A DNA stretch of 64,000 nucleotides from Globisporangium splendens (GCA_006386115.1 VFIW01000002.1:992001-1056000), one strand, 5' to 3'. Positions 11,693 through 21,473 are shown, numbered from the stretch's first letter. Numbers and translations are program-made. The notes: generated by a model from the letters alone, not told the origin.

Positions 11693-11709
11693 TGGATGGA
11701 CCAAAAGGA
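11693..11709. repeat. Target-site duplication of LINE-B, right copy
   Basis: Exact 17-bp repeat of 2,384-2,400 at the 5' end of LINE-B. Confidence 0.92.
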
Positions 11710-11790
11710 CTCTGGTTCGTCCACGTTTGCAACCCATCCTATTCGATTCCAGCAATGTCTGAATCTGCGTTTTTCTTTGGCTATTCCTAC
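11693..11790 (-). mobile_element. Old LINE-B-like endonuclease fragment, right part
   Basis: This continues the fragment at 2,304-2,400 past the inserted LINE-B. It resembles LINE-B 7,184-7,280 with clear divergence, and the resemblance fades at about 11,785. The stretch 11,790-12,079 beyond it is shared with S2 and S3, and I recognise nothing in it. Confidence 0.7.
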
Positions 11791-12079
11791 TCGAAGGTGC
11801 CATGGCAAACTATTTAGGAGCAAGGACACTGTAGTTCGGCAATCTTAACTCAATATGCCTCACCTTTAACATCAAGGTGGCGCTGATGACATGCTCTTGC
11901 GCGAATTTCAATCACGTGCACAACAGAAGCTATTCGGATACAACAAATGCTAAGATGCCAAGTTGTGGTGATGTATTAGCTAGATCCAGTATCACTGAGA
12001 TCCTAGCGTGAGCTGGCTAAGTAATCGCTCTGGGTCCTAGTACGACGGACGGTGGGTGTTTCGCACTCGAGGGGGCTAT

Positions 12080-13254
12080 CTACTTCTTCGACGCCACTTC
12101 GATGCCGATCTTGCCAATGTGACGAGCAGACTTCAAGTGGTCGAACGCCTCGAGCACGTCCTCGCGACTGAACCCAAACGTCTTGTGGATGTACGGCTGG
12201 ATGTTCTTGTTCGACACGAACCGGACCACATCTTCCAGCAGCTGCTTGCTGCCGATCACGACGCCGCGGACGATGCAGCCCTTGTCCAACACCATGCCTG
12301 CGACGCCGGGCATGTCTTCTTGCTTGGCCGACGCGAGGAAGCCAATGACCGCGATCATCCCGCCACGCGCACACGCTTTGATGCTTTGCGCAATGGTGCC
12401 CGCGCCGCCGTTCTCGATGATGTAGTCGGCGCCTCTGCCGTGCGTGATGCGGTTGGCTTCGGCCGCCCAGTCGGGCGTCTTGCGGTAGTTGATGACATGG
12501 TCCACACCAAAGTTGTCCTTCACGAACTGGAGCTTCTCGTCCGAGGACGACGTGATGATCGTGACGGCGCCTGCAGCCTTGGCGAGCTGAAGACCCGTGA
12601 TGGAAACTCCTCCGGTGCCTGGTAGGTACGACCATGGTGATCGAGTCGGAATGCACACACACGCACACAAGAAACAGAATATGTGAGCGACGGAGACTTT
12701 GAAAGCCGATATGAGACAAATGACAAGAAAGAGATCCAACCTTGAAAGAGCACGGTCTGGCCGGGATGCAGCGGGATGCAGCCAAAGAGAGCATTCCAGG
12801 CCGTGACACCCGTGCAGACGAGAGAGGCCAGCTGCGTGAAGCTCAACTTGCACTCTTCTGGGATCTTTGTGACCGCTACGGCTGGCACCGCAACGTACTG
12901 ACGCAGCACGCCGTCCAAGAAGCCGCCGAGCGAGTGGACCCAGTCCCTCTGCGGTCCGTACAGGTTGGAGAGGTCAAAGTTGGTCACGACACGGTCTCCA
13001 ACGCTGATGCCTTCCACGGCGTCGCCCACGGCCGCCACGACTCCGGCGCTGTCGGAGCACGGGACGACGTTGTCCTTCACCGGGAACGGGTACGTTCCGT
13101 TGGAGATGGCCAGGTCTCGGTAGTTGAGCGTCAGTCCTCGCACCTCCACGAGCACCTCGTGGGCGGCCACAGTTGGCACTGGCTCAAGGGCGCATGCCAA
13201 GTTGTGGTGCGACGTGCGCTCGCCGTGACGAAAGACCAGGTTCGCAGATGCCAT
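12080..13254 (-). CDS. MDR-family NAD(P)-dependent dehydrogenase (quinone-oxidoreductase-like), intact copy 1
   Basis: The gene has two exons: 13254-12741 and 12618-12080. A 122-bp GT-AG intron lies between them, and the join gives 350 residues. The N-terminal GroES-like half carries NYRDLAISNGTYP and a PCSDSAGVV block. The nucleotide-binding half starts at the intron with GTGGVSITGLQLAK. The catalytic and structural zinc cysteines of classical alcohol dehydrogenases are not evident, which favours a zinc-free quinone-oxidoreductase or enoyl-reductase-type member. The substrate is unknown. It is read divergently from the SWEET-like pseudogene. The S3 copy (37,708-38,882) is essentially identical and the S2 copy is split by LINE-A. 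The start is the first ATG after an oomycete initiator. Confidence 0.9.
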
Positions 13255-13283
13255 GAGTACGTGATAGTTGGTTGTTGATGGGA

Positions 13284-13299
13284 AATTGTAGAGTGATGC
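13284..13299 (-). promoter_or_regulatory. Oomycete core promoter (initiator plus flanking element) of dehydrogenase copy 1
   Basis: On the minus strand, about 30 bases before the ATG, TCACTCTACAATTT fits the known oomycete consensus TCATTYYNCAWTTT in all but one position. The same motif precedes the other two copies. Confidence 0.55.
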
Positions 13300-14659
13300 T
13301 AAGCAGCTGTGGGCGGGGCGACGAGTGCAGTTTGCCTCTCTAGTGTTGTTGCCTGGATGTGCAGCGCTCTACTATCCATTGTTCTTGAGAGAGAGCTGCC
13401 TGCCCATCGTCTGTGTATCCTGGCTTATAGGATTTTCTGATAGTGTAATCAATACAGGGGACATGGCGTCCCAAGCCTCGGAGTTTGCATTCGTGGACTG
13501 GGAAGTGGTAGGCAAGAGTGGGGGTGGGGCAAAAGATAAAGAGAAACAGAGATCATGATAGGCTGTATAGTGAATGTATCGTTTTGGGGTCCTGATCCTT
13601 TCTTGAGATGGGCAACGGATGACTCACTCCAGTCGAGCACCAACGACATCAATACCGGTATCGAACCGATACTATCGATGCAGGTGGTAATCCAAACGAA
13701 CGATTATCCTTGGGTGATGTGAACCAAGTTAACACAACCAGAATATACTGTTGACGTTTCCCGGAATGTCGACGTCATTTGGTGGTGAATGCGTGTGCTG
13801 CTCAGACTACTGCGATTCCAAACACCGTCGCCACCCAGTTCATTGACCTGAAACTCGTAGATAGCAGCCAGCACATGCCGAGGTATTATGCTAGCACATA
13901 CTCTCCGACTGTTCCGTCGCAAACACAGCACTGCCACGCCGCAGTGCTGAATGGATGAGACTCCTTCACCCAGCCCCAACACATTCGACTTTCCAGCCCG
14001 GCTGGAAGACCGACACCCCATAAAAGGCACTAACTCCTACACCAATAGAGCCTGTTGCTGCACGCTGCTCCTCCGACTTCCAACTCTTGTGAGCCACGGA
14101 ACAATTTGAAGCACAACTATGATCCCCCAAGCACGGAAACAGCACCCAGTGCGATTCCTAGTGCCACTATCACGAGACGCACAAACTCTGCTATCAACCA
14201 AGTGCTCTCAGTCCGAGTCACGACGACCCACCGCGTGCACTCCGGCCGACTGCGGGCAATCAGACATTTCCCGTTTAAAGGTGGTACACAACCCCACCTC
14301 AAGTTGGAGTACAAAAGATCCAGGTGGTGTTAGTTCAAACGCTGCTTGTACAAACAACGAGCAGATTATGCACGAGAGTACGCAATTTTGTGCAGATGTA
14401 AGATTTTTCGCCTTCCAATAGCGCTGATCGGACGCGACCTGCGAGCAAGCAAGCAAGCCGTTCGCAAGATCGCACTGTAGCTCTTCGACACCTACAGTTT
14501 GAACCTCCATCTATCTACCAACCACATCGACATCATCCATGATGACAGGCCGATCTCGTTCTTGTTTGTGCACTTAGATGCATTGCGTCGCTTCACACAC
14601 GTCCAAGCCAACCGCAGCTGATCCTTCGTTAACTGACGACTCGGGCGATCAAACCAACC
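13300..14659. other. Intergenic part of unit S1, no gene seen
   Basis: Both strands hold only short open frames without recognisable motifs. The sequence is repeated almost base for base at 33,101-34,460, so conservation between the two copies reflects recent duplication, not selection. Confidence 0.6.
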
Positions 14660-15175
14660 ATGTCGAGCGCGCTGTTGGAGATCATCAAGACGATGGCGTC
14701 TCTCTCGTCGTCGATGACCAACCTGAGCTGAGCCTGTCGCCATCCATGTACAAGATCCGCAAAGAGAAGTCGTGTGGAGAAGTGCAAGTGCTCCCGTTGC
14801 TATCGTTGTGGGGAACTGTCGTATCTGGAAAGTCTCTTTCGATTACTTGTATGCATCTTGGGCATGTGCAATCAAAAACGAACTCAAGCGCTTGTGTCAA
14901 TCGCAGTTTTGTCAACATGATGCTCTACAGATACCTTTCTGGTAGCATATTCCCTCTCTTCGTGACTTCTTGTCGTTGGAGATGCTCTTGCGATCGGGTA
15001 CTTGTCCGTTTATTATCGCTATACGACGGAGCCTACCGAAGTTCGGAAACGATTGGCGTGCTTGCTTCTGTGGAATGTGCCGATCACGCTCTTTGCGTTC
15101 TCGGGGAGTGAGCTCACGGCCATTACGCATGCATCGAAGAGCGAGATGGGTGTGTTTCGAGCCACATCTGGCTGA
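14660..15175 (+). pseudogene. SWEET (MtN3/saliva)-like sugar transporter remnant, S1 copy
   Basis: SWEET proteins are seven-helix sugar uniporters built from two three-helix repeats. Read with frame changes, this stretch resembles the first repeat. It has a short ATG-led start, then LSPSMYKIRKEKSCGEVQVLPL, which fits the conserved SP...IxKxKSTGExxxxPL region. Later blocks resembling the third helix (GDALAIGYLSVYYRYTTEP) follow in another frame. At least three frame changes are needed: near 14,730, near 14,810 and near 14,975. I cannot see a convincing second repeat after 15,175. It is a decayed gene, identical in lesions to the S2 copy, so it died before duplication. Undetected introns could explain one of the breaks. 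Confidence 0.5.
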
Positions 15176-15474
15176 ACAGGTAACGCATTCACCAAATGAC
15201 GTCGACGCTTGGGGAGACGTCAACATGATATCCGGATGGCTTCGGCTCAACAGAAGGGTAATCATTCGTCCGGTTGGATTACCACCTGTGCTGACATTGA
15301 AGTGTATTGACAAAATGATGAGGCTGGTACTCGAGTGGAGAGAATAATCAATTGCCCGTCCTATCTCTTTACAGGTGTAAGAAAACCCTGTCACTTAGTT
15401 TGTTTTTTTTGGGGGGGGAGGGGCAAAGATACCTTAACTTGTCATTTTATGCGCTATGGGCGAAGATCGGAATC

Positions 15475-15545
15475 TTTCTTTATAAGGTGAGGTATATTTA
15501 GGTTCATCTTCGTGACCTACAATATCCATTCTCCTAACTACTCTA
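15475..15545 (-). mobile_element. 71-bp LINE-A micro-insertion (3' end only)
   Basis: The sequence is the last ~65 bases of LINE-A, in minus orientation, plus a few extra bases. It is flanked on both sides by the 14-bp word CGAAGATCGGAATC (15,461-15,474 and 15,546-15,559), which occurs once at this place in other copies. It is thus an extremely 5'-truncated LINE insertion into another LINE-A copy. Confidence 0.85.
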
Positions 15546-16606
15546 CGAAGATCGGAATCACTCCTGGTCACGACCCCGCAATCTGGATCTTCAGTCTGGA
15601 TCTACCACATACTCCAACGTATGCATGGACCACGATCAAGAGACACATTATCGGACACAAGTGCTCCAATGAACATCTCCAAGATCACCTCTATCCCGTC
15701 GCACACATGCTGTGGCGATATATGAGCGCGTCGCTCATACAAGCCATTTGGTGTGCGCATCTGCGACGCATGGATTCGGATCCAATCGGATCGACTGCTG
15801 AGATGGCGATCATGATGACCAGATTAGAGGCAGGAATGCGAAACCTCACACGACTCGCTGAAGCGCAAGCTGGAGACTCTGACGGTCACACGGTTGCAGC
15901 AGTCCTCAAGGCATATGTCGACTGCTTTCTCAGCCAAACCGGCACCATCCCCTTGACTCCAAGTGATACTCGCGGCGTTTACCTGTTGTTTTTCGATGGT
16001 GGATCACGCGGCAATCCAGGACCAGGAGGGACTGGATCCATTATCGCGCGTGTCCATAAGGACTCGCACACAGCCAGTTTAATTTGGGCCGCCAGCATGG
16101 CCTATAGCAGGAAGGACACGACCAACAACTTTGCCGAGTACTGGGGTCTCATACATGGACTTCGAGAAGCCCAACGCAGTCACTTCGAACCGTTGTACGT
16201 GATTGGAGACAGTGCACTCATTATCTCCCAACATAGAATGCATCGGTCCCCTCGACAGCACCGATTGGCACGTTTATACCAGACAAGTCGACGACTCGCG
16301 GATTGCATCGACATCCGAGGATGGTACCATCACTACCGTGCTTTCAACAAGATGGCGGACTCAGCCGCCAACCTAGCCATGGACACCAGAACCTCAACGC
16401 AGGTTCACTTCCCAACTCAGAGAGCTGCTTTCAACAATCTCACCCAGGATCTTGACAACGACGTCATGCATTGGCTTGTGCGAAGTTCGGAAGACCCAAG
16501 GTCATTGGACAACACAAGGCAACCTCACATAGGACCAAGAGAACATGCCATCCTGGTCAAAGATTATTTAGCATTCAGAAGTGATCTATTGCAATCCGCG
16601 CTATAG
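15546..16606 (+). pseudogene. LINE-A ORF2 C-terminal fragment with complete RNase H
   Basis: The open frame runs without a break to the stop at 16,606. It contains the RNase H motifs FFDGGSRGNPGPGG, TTNNFAEYWGL, VIGDSALII and KMADSAANLAMD. The reverse transcriptase and endonuclease are absent. This is the cleanest C-terminal end of LINE-A ORF2 in the window and shows the native terminus (RSDLLQSAL). It is a dead fragment because the rest of the element is missing. Confidence 0.85.
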
Positions 16607-16707
16607 ACACATTTACACTCCTTCATGAAATTCGCAATGAAGATTAGGTAGGAGAATGGATATTGTAGGTCACGAAGATGAACCTAAATATACCTCACCT
16701 TATAAAG

Positions 16708-16797
16708 ACGATGAGTCCCGAACCCCTCGTTTAGGCGTCGGAAGAAGTGTTCTCGCTCTGATCTCTTGTTGGGTGCGTACACATATTAATCCACATC
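16708..16797 (-). mobile_element. LINE-B-like endonuclease fragment of S2, part before Copia
   Basis: The stretch matches LINE-B at about 6,980-7,070. It continues at 21,800 after the Copia element; the last five bases, ACATC, are duplicated there. The uninterrupted version lies at 39,391-39,476 in S3, on the other strand. Confidence 0.82.
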
Positions 16798-17119
16798 TGT
16801 TGAATTGTTGACTTGAGCGTTAGATGGAATGATGGAAAGTGAATTACCAAAGTGTTTAATGATGTGTCTACGTCTTGCTGTAGGTCTCTGTCCTTCTCTC
16901 TTTACTGTCATGGAGCCACCACCATGCGGACCATGAGTAAGACGTGGGTACAATTCATCATTTGGCTAAACTATACAAAAGTGCAACATGCAAATCAGCA
17001 CAACCTGGATGCACTGGGAACAACTGCAACTGCGACTTTGAACTTGGTTCTCGTATCGCCAACTGCAACTCTCAGCTGATATTGATCGAAGTATCCACAA
17101 GTGCAATACTTACTCAACA
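16798..17119 (-). repeat. Copia 3' LTR (322 bp)
   Basis: Identical as read to 21,478-21,799. A short purine-rich tract (GAGTGGGAG with one T, read on the minus strand at about 17,120-17,128) adjoins it and is the likely polypurine primer site. Confidence 0.93.
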
Positions 17120-17140
17120 CTCCCACTCGCTTGCGGTTGC

Positions 17141-20100
17141 TTAGCGCTTTTTCAGGCCGCAGAGATCACGGAGATACTGGAGAGTCTTTGTGCTCAGTGC
17201 CTTTGTTAGGATGTCAGCCTGCTGATGCTTGGTTTCGACGTATTGCACGTCGACTTCGTCTGATACGATCTTTTCGCGGACGAAGTGGTGACGTATGTCA
17301 ATATGCTTTGTTCGCGCCTGGTAGCCCACGTTTTTGGAAAGGGCAATGGCCCCTTGGTTGTCTTCGAGTATGACGGTGGCTCCCACTTGTTCCATGCCAA
17401 GGTCCATGAGCAGACGACGAGCCCAAAGCACCTCTTGAACGCATAGGCTCAGAGCCATGTATTCTGCTTCGGCTGAGCTGAGCGCTACCGTCTTCTGGCT
17501 CCTCGACTTGAACACGACAGGTCCTCCGTTGATCTTCAGGAGCACACCAGACACCGACCGGCGATCATCACGGTCGCTTCCCCAGTCTGCGTCACAGTAC
17601 GCGACCAGGTTCGGGTTCTCATTTCCACTAAAGACGAGCTCATGGTACTTGGTTGTGTGCAGGTATTTCAGCACACGAATCGCGCTCTTCCAGTGTTTCA
17701 CACCTGGATTCTCCAAGTACCTGCTCAAGTGACAGACGGCGTACGAGATGTCGGGGCGGGTGCATGTCGAGATGTAAAGAAGGCAGCCCAGGAGCGAACG
17801 ATATGGCTTGCTCGCCATCGCTCTCTTTTCTTCGTCAGTCTTGGAGCAGTCAGCACTCGAGAGCTTCATACTCGCGTCGCACGGGTTCTCAGTGGGCTTA
17901 GAGTTGCTCTGGTTGAAACGCTTCGCAACGTCCGTGATGTACTGGCTTTGCTTAATGGTAAGCTTCTTTTTGTTCGTGTCGTTTACGATCTCCATGCCGA
18001 GGATATAACGCGCATGTCCGAGATCTTTGATACTGAATCTCTCTCGGATGTTGTCCTTCACTCGCTCGATGTCGCTCTTGTCCTTGGCGGCGATCAACAT
18101 ATCGTCTACGTACAAGCAGACAAACACTTGACCGCCTGGAACAGCTTTCACGTACACGCAGGGATCTGCTACTGAGGGAATGAATCCCATCTCAAGCAGC
18201 ACAGCGTTGATTGTTTGGTTCCAGACTAAAGAGGACTGCTTGAGTCCATACAGCGCCTTGTTCAGCTTGCATACCTTAGTTGCATCAGCTGCGACTCCTT
18301 CCGGCACCTCCATGTACACGATCTCTTTCAGTGAAGCGTATAGGAACGCGGTGTCCACGTCGCACTGCATGATGACGAAGTTTAACGCGCAGCACACAGC
18401 CAGAAAGATCCGAATCGAGTTCATGTTCGCGACAGGAGAGTAAGTCTCGTAGAAGTTGATTTCGTACCTCTGGCTGAAACCTTGCGCAACGAGACGCGCT
18501 TTGAAGCGCACGATTTCGCCTCGCTCGTTCTTTTTGTACGCGAATATCCATTTGCAGCCGATCACTACAATCCCGGCTTTGCGCTTGATGAGCGCCCAGG
18601 TGTTGTTTTTCACGTGCGACTGGATTTCAGAGGCGATCGCACGAAGCCAGTTCTTCCGTTCAGCACAGTCTACTGCTTCTTTGTATGTGGCTGGAATGTT
18701 CGCGACAAATGCCACCTCGCTTTTGAACGCGAGCGCGCTTAAATCAGTTCGGCTCCTCTTTGCTTGAGGCTCCAGATCTTCATCACTGGAATCATTCTCG
18801 TCGTTGTAAATCACGATACTGCGGTCATTGACACGTTCGGGATCACTCTCCAGAAGTAGCCGTGGCTGGCGCGATAGAGTCGCATCCTGTCCAAGCAAGC
18901 GATGCGATTGGTGATGCGGCACGCTTTCGTTTAGGTGTGCTAGCTGTCTTGGAGACTCGGGCTGAGTACTGTCTTCGTTGTAGACAAAGTTGTTCACGCC
19001 ACGCATTCGCCTTCTCAACTCTGGCCTAAACACCATTGCGTTCGCTCCTTGTGGTTGCTGTGTCTGTTGTAACAGCAATTCGCTTGGACTTGGCCGCTGG
19101 AGAATGCCGCGATGCGCGTCATGAATGTGACGGTAGGTGGCTGGACTTGGACTTGGGGGATCGATCACTCTCGAAATCACCAGTTGGTTTACTTCCTCCT
19201 CGTTGCCCGACTCCATGTCACGATCATAGTCGTTACCATCGTCACCATTGTACTGCATCTCAACATCATCATTTGGCGCACTGACCTGTATGCTTTCAAT
19301 TGGAACCGTTCTCGTTTCGTCCTCGCACCAATGACTCGCTGCTACACGAGTCGACACTGAATCTCCGTCTGCAACAGGGTGGACTCGATCATAAATGCCG
19401 CCGATCTCACGCTCATCGAGAGAAACAGATCGAATGATTGCAATCTTGCCAGTTTCAATGTTCAACACCCTGTATGCCTTCGAGGTGCTTGAGTATCCGA
19501 GCAGCATGCACTTGAAGCTCTTCGGGTCCAACTTGGTGCGCTTCGCCTTGTCAATGTGGGCGTATCCCAGTGACCCAAACACTCGCAAGTGATCAAGGTA
19601 CGGAGGTGCTCCATAGCAAATCTCGTGCGCGGTCGTCTTTGGATGCGCCGTGTTCGTTATGCGGTTAATGATGTAGATCGCCGTGTTGCATGCCTCGCCC
19701 CACCACTTGTGCTCGATGCATTTATACTGCATCATGCTCCTGGCCATTTCCATGATGGTTCTATTCATTCGCTCGGCGAGTCCATTCTGTTGTGGACTAT
19801 ACGGCGTGCTGAGCTGGTGGACGATGCCACTGGCGCTGCAGATCAAATTGAAGCGCTTGTTTACAAACTCGGACCCGTTGTCCGAGCGAACGCACTTGAT
19901 GCGCTGACCCCATTGATTCTCAGCCATTGCTTTGAACTCGGAGAACTTGTCTGCAACCTCGCTCTTTCTCTTCAAGAAGTACCCTGTCACGAACCTCGAG
20001 TAGTCGTCAATGAAGGTCAGGAGATAGCGTGCACCACCGTGAGACGTTGTCGCCATTGGTCCCATGACGTCGGTGTGCACGAGCTGCAACACGTGCGTCG

Positions 20101-20983
20101 TCTTCTTCTGCCCAGTCGACCTGGGGAAGCTAGTGATCGTCTGCTTGCCTTTCAGGCAGCCGCCGCACAGCCCGTAGCTCTTTTGTGCTATCACGGGCAG
20201 GCCGTTCTCCTCTGATTGCAGACGACTATAGTTTTCAAACGTGGTGTGTCCGAGTCTGGCGTGCCAAAGCTCCCACTTGCTTTGAGCATCACCGTGCTCG
20301 ACTAAGAAGCACCCTTCTTCTGGCACAGCGTTCAGCTTGTAGATGTTCTTGTAACGTTGAGCTTGAACCAGCACGTCATCTCCATTCATAATGGCACAGT
20401 GCGTCAAGTTAAAGCGCACCCCAAGGCCCCTCTGGGTTAGCTTGGAAATCGAGATCAGCCGGCGATCAAGCTGAGGAATGTGCAGCACCTCTGTGATCGT
20501 TACGATGCGTCCATTGTCGATCTTGATCCTAATGTTGCCGACGCCAATCGCCTTCATTGTAGCTCCATCCGCGATGATGATCTCCACTGGCTCTGGCAAG
20601 ACCTCGTAGGTCTGGAAATCCAGCTTAGTGAACGTCATGTGCGATGACGCTCCACTATCAAGCAGCCAGCCATCTGTCTCAGCTTGATTGGCCATGAACA
20701 TGACCTCACTATCGCGATTGCTGCTCTGGTCGGGGCAGTCTTTCTTCATGTGCCCGACCTTGTTGCACCCGTAACACTTGCCTCGAAACACGCAATGGTT
20801 ACGCGCGCCAGTGGCCTGGTTACCCCTGTTTCGATTCACGGTCTTCGCGCCTTTGCGACCATGCTTGCCTGGGTGGGTCTTGAAGCGCGCCTTAAACGCC
20901 AATTCTTGCCTCTCTGCTTGAACGCGATTCTCGCTTTCCTTGATCAGCTTCTCCTTGACCTCGATAAGCGAGATGTTGATCAT
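17141..20983 (-). CDS. Copia pol: zinc knuckle, protease, integrase, reverse transcriptase, RNase H
   Basis: The open frame of 1,280 codons ends 21 bases before the 3' LTR. In order I see a CCHC knuckle (CYGCNKVGHMKKDC), a protease with the LLDSGASSHM active site, and an integrase with the HHCC part ending CGGC plus the core D...D...E pattern (HTDVMGP, YSPQQNGLAERMNRT). Reverse transcriptase follows, with QCDVDTAFLYA and the catalytic LYVDDML, then a Copia-type RNase H (SSAEAEYMAL, KHIDIRHHFVRE). No internal stops occur. The first Met at 20,983 is not the native start; upstream the frame joins gag across a one-base shift near 21,020. Confidence 0.92.
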   Translation of the reverse strand: MINISLIEVKEKLIKESENRVQAERQELAFKARFKTHPGKHGRKGAKTVNRNRGNQATGARNHCVFRGKCYGCNKVGHMKKDCPDQSSNRDSEVMFMANQAETDGWLLDSGASSHMTFTKLDFQTYEVLPEPVEIIIADGATMKAIGVGNIRIKIDNGRIVTITEVLHIPQLDRRLISISKLTQRGLGVRFNLTHCAIMNGDDVLVQAQRYKNIYKLNAVPEEGCFLVEHGDAQSKWELWHARLGHTTFENYSRLQSEENGLPVIAQKSYGLCGGCLKGKQTITSFPRSTGQKKTTHVLQLVHTDVMGPMATTSHGGARYLLTFIDDYSRFVTGYFLKRKSEVADKFSEFKAMAENQWGQRIKCVRSDNGSEFVNKRFNLICSASGIVHQLSTPYSPQQNGLAERMNRTIMEMARSMMQYKCIEHKWWGEACNTAIYIINRITNTAHPKTTAHEICYGAPPYLDHLRVFGSLGYAHIDKAKRTKLDPKSFKCMLLGYSSTSKAYRVLNIETGKIAIIRSVSLDEREIGGIYDRVHPVADGDSVSTRVAASHWCEDETRTVPIESIQVSAPNDDVEMQYNGDDGNDYDRDMESGNEEEVNQLVISRVIDPPSPSPATYRHIHDAHRGILQRPSPSELLLQQTQQPQGANAMVFRPELRRRMRGVNNFVYNEDSTQPESPRQLAHLNESVPHHQSHRLLGQDATLSRQPRLLLESDPERVNDRSIVIYNDENDSSDEDLEPQAKRSRTDLSALAFKSEVAFVANIPATYKEAVDCAERKNWLRAIASEIQSHVKNNTWALIKRKAGIVVIGCKWIFAYKKNERGEIVRFKARLVAQGFSQRYEINFYETYSPVANMNSIRIFLAVCCALNFVIMQCDVDTAFLYASLKEIVYMEVPEGVAADATKVCKLNKALYGLKQSSLVWNQTINAVLLEMGFIPSVADPCVYVKAVPGGQVFVCLYVDDMLIAAKDKSDIERVKDNIRERFSIKDLGHARYILGMEIVNDTNKKKLTIKQSQYITDVAKRFNQSNSKPTENPCDASMKLSSADCSKTDEEKRAMASKPYRSLLGCLLYISTCTRPDISYAVCHLSRYLENPGVKHWKSAIRVLKYLHTTKYHELVFSGNENPNLVAYCDADWGSDRDDRRSVSGVLLKINGGPVVFKSRSQKTVALSSAEAEYMALSLCVQEVLWARRLLMDLGMEQVGATVILEDNQGAIALSKNVGYQARTKHIDIRHHFVREKIVSDEVDVQYVETKHQQADILTKALSTKTLQYLRDLCGLKKR

Positions 20984-21473
20984 GTTCTCGATAATAGAGG
21001 CGAGAGTATCGTACTCGGGGGGGCAAACTGCCGAGCAGAATCACGAGCTGTCTTGGCTCGTCGATCTGATCGCCAACAGCCTGCATGGCGATCACGAGCT
21101 CGTCAAAGTTGTCGAGGTGAGTTTCCATAGAAGCACCGGGGTCCATGCGAAACTCGTGCAAACGCCGAGTGAGAGTAACTCGGTTCTGCAGGTTGCGTCG
21201 ATTATAGTACTCAGAAAGAGTGTCCCACGCTTCCTTGGCCGTCCTCGCCGCTCGGATCTTCGATTGATGCACAACTTCGAGACCTTGAGCGATAATGCCG
21301 AGGGCCTTCATATCGCTGACTCTCCATGCCTCCGTTTCTTCCGCTTCAGTCTTCACGACCACGAGATGATCCGCCAACCCCTTTCTGGCGAGAGTCATTC
21401 TCATGTTAAACTCCCAGTGGAAGTAGTTCGCATTGCCGAGCAAGTCCTCCGAGCGCCGAGAGTTTGGGCTCAT
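20892..21473 (-). CDS. Copia gag (5' part of gag-pol, frameshifted near its end)
   Basis: The start is the ATG at 21,473, just inside the 5' LTR. It resembles UBN2-type Copia gag (NYFHWEFNMRMTLARKGLADH; KEAWDTLSEYYNRRNLQNRV). The frame matches the family up to about 21,022, where a run of seven C (minus strand) shifts it. After that the reading is out of frame and ends at 20,892. With one C fewer the frame would run directly into pol, the usual Copia arrangement. It may be a disabling mutation, a sequencing error, or less likely a programmed shift. Confidence 0.82.
   Translation of the reverse strand: MSPNSRRSEDLLGNANYFHWEFNMRMTLARKGLADHLVVVKTEAEETEAWRVSDMKALGIIAQGLEVVHQSKIRAARTAKEAWDTLSEYYNRRNLQNRVTLTRRLHEFRMDPGASMETHLDNFDELVIAMQAVGDQIDEPRQLVILLGSLPPRVRYSRLYYREHDQHLAYRGQGEADQGKRESRSSREARIGV

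Larger units (their letters stand above)
2304..15460. repeat. Duplicated unit S1 (dehydrogenase + SWEET-like pseudogene), split by LINE-B
   Basis: Apart from the LINE-B at 2,401-11,692, this stretch is nearly identical to S2. 2,304-2,400 matches about 21,842-21,938; 11,710-12,618 matches 21,939-22,847; and 12,600-15,460 matches 32,405-35,260. The few differences I see are single bases (for example near 14,000 and 15,300) and a T/G homopolymer near 15,405. The part 12,080-13,650 is also repeated, inverted, in S3. The unit holds an intact dehydrogenase on the minus strand and a decayed SWEET-like gene on the plus strand. Confidence 0.9.
15445..16707 (+). mobile_element. LINE-A copy 2, 3' part, at the S1/S2 junction
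   Basis: This plus-strand piece covers the end of LINE-A ORF2, with RNase H, and the 3' untranslated end. It starts abruptly at about 15,445 after S1 sequence and its 3' end (TATAAAG) abuts the LINE-B-like fragment of S2. The same LINE-A/LINE-B-fragment junction recurs inverted at 39,476/39,477. A 71-bp LINE-A tail in the opposite orientation sits inside it (15,475-15,545). Confidence 0.88.

Noticed and set aside
12056..12625. Open frame of 189 codons on the plus strand over dehydrogenase exon 2 (also at 22,285 and inverted at 38,337)
   Set aside because: Mirror of a GC-rich coding exon on the other strand; no motifs, and the minus-strand gene explains the sequence.
12742..13278. Open frame of 178 codons opposite dehydrogenase exon 1
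   Set aside because: Antisense shadow of the exon; the composition is that of a reverse-read coding sequence.
13325..13558. 77-codon frame upstream of the dehydrogenase, repeated in S2 and S3
   Set aside because: Conservation is due to recent duplication; no motif or start context suggests a protein.
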